Below, piece by piece: positions 6,353 to 7,328 of a stretch of DNA of 7,328 nt. The stretch is taken from contig DAOMOP010000204.1 of NCBI GenBank assembly GCA_035444405.1, positions 1-7,328 of the forward strand. Reading direction: 5' to 3'. Position numbers and translations under genes: made by a program. Numbering within the stretch: the first letter of the stretch is position 1; each line of letters begins with the position of its first letter. The DNA is from DAOMOP01 sp035444405. GTDB taxonomy: Bacteria; Pseudomonadota; Gammaproteobacteria; Burkholderiales; Rhodocyclaceae. The notes below the pieces were generated by a model that worked only from the letters and a program-made list of their open reading frames with translations, was not told the DNA's origin and searched no databases.

Positions 6353-6387
6353 CCGTGCCCCGTGTGCACACGGCATCGCTGGCACGG
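6353..6387. promoter_or_regulatory. Nested inverted repeats, candidate regulator binding site
   Basis: CCGTGTGCACACGG (6360-6373) is a perfect 14-base palindrome. It lies inside a second inverted pair, CCGTGCC (6353-6359) and GGCACGG (6381-6387). It is about 280 bases upstream of the sigma-54 promoter, a normal distance for an enhancer-binding activator, and about 90 bases upstream of the lipoprotein start. The binding protein is unknown. Confidence 0.35.
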
Positions 6388-6651
6388 GCGCCGGCCTTCC
6401 CGCACATGCGTATCTGGCGCTCTTGCGCTGTAGCCATCGCCGCTCCCCGAGTTCCATGGCGTGGTGTCGTTGTCGGCGATTGGCGACAGGCGGATCGGGC
6501 CGTGTGACGCCGTTCCCGCGCGATCCGGCGACCGCGCCGTCGGGTTCCGGAGACACATTGCATCGCGGTCTCGCCCCGTGTACGCCGCAGATCCCTTCGT
6601 GCCGTGCGCGCTTTGTCTGCAAGCCACTGAGTCGAAACAATTGTGTGTCCC

Positions 6652-6666
6652 TGGCACGTCGTTTGC
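6652..6666 (+). promoter_or_regulatory. Sigma-54 (RpoN) -24/-12 promoter
   Basis: TGGCAC-GTCGT-TTGC matches the core RpoN consensus TGGCAC-N5-TTGC at every defined base, with the invariant GG (6653-6654) and GC (6665-6666) ten bases apart. Predicted transcription start is near 6677, leaving a leader of roughly 50 bases before the EF-hand ATG at 6726. Such promoters depend on an AAA+ enhancer-binding activator, so the gene is expected to be conditional (established for sigma-54; not shown here). Confidence 0.8.
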
Positions 6667-6725
6667 GTAAGGGTTGGCGCCCTCGCTCACACGAGGTGTT
6701 CCGATTCAACACAAGGAGAGATCAG

Positions 6726-7010
6726 ATGAAACTCAACAGACTGCTCATCGCAACAAGCCTCGCCGTCGGTTTTGCCCTGCCCCTCGTCGCGACAGCCGCC
6801 GAGACCGAGAGCGAGCGCTTCAAGCAGCTCGACGTAAACCAGGACGGTATGATCGATCGTGACGAAGCGGCCGTCGACCCCGATGTCTCGGCTGCGTTCG
6901 ACGAGATCAACACTGCGGGCACCGGCCAGATCACGGTCGAAGAGTTCGCCGCGTGGGAAGAAGTGAGCGACGAGCCGGCAGCGGGCGAACAACCCGCCCC
7001 GGCGAACTGA
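6726..7010 (+). CDS. Small secreted EF-hand calcium-binding protein
   Basis: The 94-residue product starts with a Sec signal peptide (MKLNRLLIATSLAVGFALPL, likely cleaved after A-T-A24), giving a mature acidic periplasmic protein of about 70 residues. EF-hand loop one, DVNQDGMIDRDE (36-47), is canonical with ligands at D36, N38, D40, D44 and E47 and Gly at position six. The second loop, NTAGTGQITVEE (62-73), keeps the Gly, Ile and final Glu but has lost acidic ligands at positions 1, 3 and 5, so it probably binds calcium weakly or not at all. The C-terminal 15 residues are Ala/Pro/Glu-rich. The start is fixed by AGGAG (6714-6718) seven bases upstream. Expression is probably sigma-54 dependent (site at 6652-6666). 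The gene is monocistronic and followed by a strong hairpin. Its partner or role is not evident. Confidence 0.92.
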   Translation: MKLNRLLIATSLAVGFALPLVATAAETESERFKQLDVNQDGMIDRDEAAVDPDVSAAFDEINTAGTGQITVEEFAAWEEVSDEPAAGEQPAPAN

Positions 7011-7039
7011 CCGGCCCGGCGATTGATCCGCCCAGCGTC

Positions 7040-7065
7040 CGGGCGGCGGCGCGTGCCGCCGCCCG
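7040..7065. terminator. Hairpin terminator between convergent genes
   Basis: CGGGCGGCGGC-GCGT-GCCGCCGCCCG is a perfect 11-base-pair GC stem with a 4-base loop, 29 bases after the EF-hand stop and just before the E2 stop on the opposite strand. ATTCGTT follows on the plus strand, a weak T-tract. Position and strength suggest a shared terminator for both convergent genes. Confidence 0.65.
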
Positions 7066-7071
7066 ATTCGT

Positions 7072-7328
7072 TCAGTCCTGCCGCTTCAGGTCCGCGATCA
7101 CGGCGGCGAGAAAGCGCGCCGCCTCGCCCCCGGTCACGACGCGGTGGTCGAAGGTCAGGCTGAGCGGCAGCACGCGGCGCACCGCCGGCTTGCGATCGAT
7201 GGCGATGACCGCGTCGTGGATGCGGCCGGCGCCGAGGATCGCCACCGTCGGCGGCACCACCACCGGTGCGGCATACTTGCCGCCGATCATGCCGAAGTTC
7301 GACAGCGTGATCGTGTTGCCGCGCAGCT
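7072..7328 (-). CDS. Dihydrolipoamide acyltransferase, E2 of a 2-oxoacid dehydrogenase complex (C-terminal end only)
   Basis: The 84 visible residues are the end of the E2 catalytic domain; the start, lipoyl domain and E1/E3-binding domain lie beyond the right edge. LRGNTITLSNFGMIGG and YAAPVVVPPTVAILGAGRI form the conserved core strands, and LTFDHRVVTGGEAARFL contains the catalytic His in the D-H-R-x-x-x-G motif. The enzyme transfers the acyl group from lipoamide to coenzyme A inside the cytoplasmic multi-enzyme complex. The T-G-G after D-H-R-V-V, rather than the D-G seen in many PDH E2 proteins, is more usual in branched-chain or acetoin-type E2s, but the substrate cannot be settled from this piece. 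An internal ATG at 7290 is not the start, since conserved sequence continues upstream. Confidence 0.93.
   Translation of the reverse strand, partial: LRGNTITLSNFGMIGGKYAAPVVVPPTVAILGAGRIHDAVIAIDRKPAVRRVLPLSLTFDHRVVTGGEAARFLAAVIADLKRQD

Larger units (their letters stand above)
6269..6725. other. Divergent intergenic region between the lipoprotein and EF-hand genes
   Basis: These 457 bases contain no recognisable coding sequence; frames on both strands give Arg/Ser-rich, family-less translations. What can be seen is regulatory: the minus-strand promoter candidate at 6303-6333, an inverted-repeat cluster at 6353-6387, and a sigma-54 promoter at 6652-6666 followed by the RBS of the EF-hand gene. 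Nothing is recognised in about 6390-6640. Confidence 0.6.

Noticed and set aside
6380..6394. Second sigma-54 site (TGGCAC at 6380-6385)
   Set aside because: The -12 element is absent: after five bases the sequence is CCGG instead of TTGC.
6305..6712. Upstream extension of the lipoprotein frame to 6712
   Set aside because: It would bury the signal peptide and lipobox inside the protein and overlap the sigma-54 promoter region; no family similarity is seen.

Overview
The window is a high-GC, densely coded stretch of a proteobacterial chromosome. Gene style (lipoprotein and periplasmic signal peptides, strong AGGAGG ribosome sites, a sigma-54-type promoter, an MFS/E2/DUF488 gene set) fits a betaproteobacterium, perhaps of the Rhodocyclales type, but this is inference from gene content, not a phylogenetic result. 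A run of 30 N bases (6077-6106) shows it is a scaffolded draft assembly.

Left end (1-904) is a patchwork of broken genes. A plus-strand open frame (2-550) begins as the flavin-dependent GMC oxidoreductase family and switches in frame, near base 106, to the C-terminal half of an alpha/beta hydrolase. On the minus strand, 633-903 holds an internal piece of an HI0074-type nucleotidyltransferase-partner protein joined out of frame to the last 39 residues of a nucleotidyltransferase. This remnant abuts the stop codon of an intact Uma2-family (DUF820) gene (902-1462). Either the locus has suffered several deletions or the assembly is chimeric here.

Middle (1726-6268), all on the minus strand. An MFS transporter (1726-2952) stands by itself. 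Then, reading in transcription order, come a three-domain outer-membrane-type lipoprotein (YbaY-like, MliC-like lysozyme inhibitor and COG3650-like domains; 6268-5225), a DUF488/YeaO-like protein (5188-4835), a MoaD/ThiS-like ubiquitin-fold protein ending in Gly-Gly (4676-4407), and a cytoplasmic six-Asp-box beta-propeller (4371-3139). The last two are 35 bases apart, with their own candidate promoter and an upstream hairpin, and look like a functional pair of unknown role. They are the best candidate here for an undescribed system.

Right end. A 457-base divergent intergenic region carries a strong sigma-54 (-24/-12) promoter match, a perfect 14-base palindrome upstream of it, and a sigma-70-like promoter facing the lipoprotein gene. 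The sigma-54 site drives a small secreted EF-hand protein (6726-7010). A strong hairpin separates it from the convergent 3' end of a 2-oxoacid dehydrogenase E2 gene (7072-7328, running off the window).
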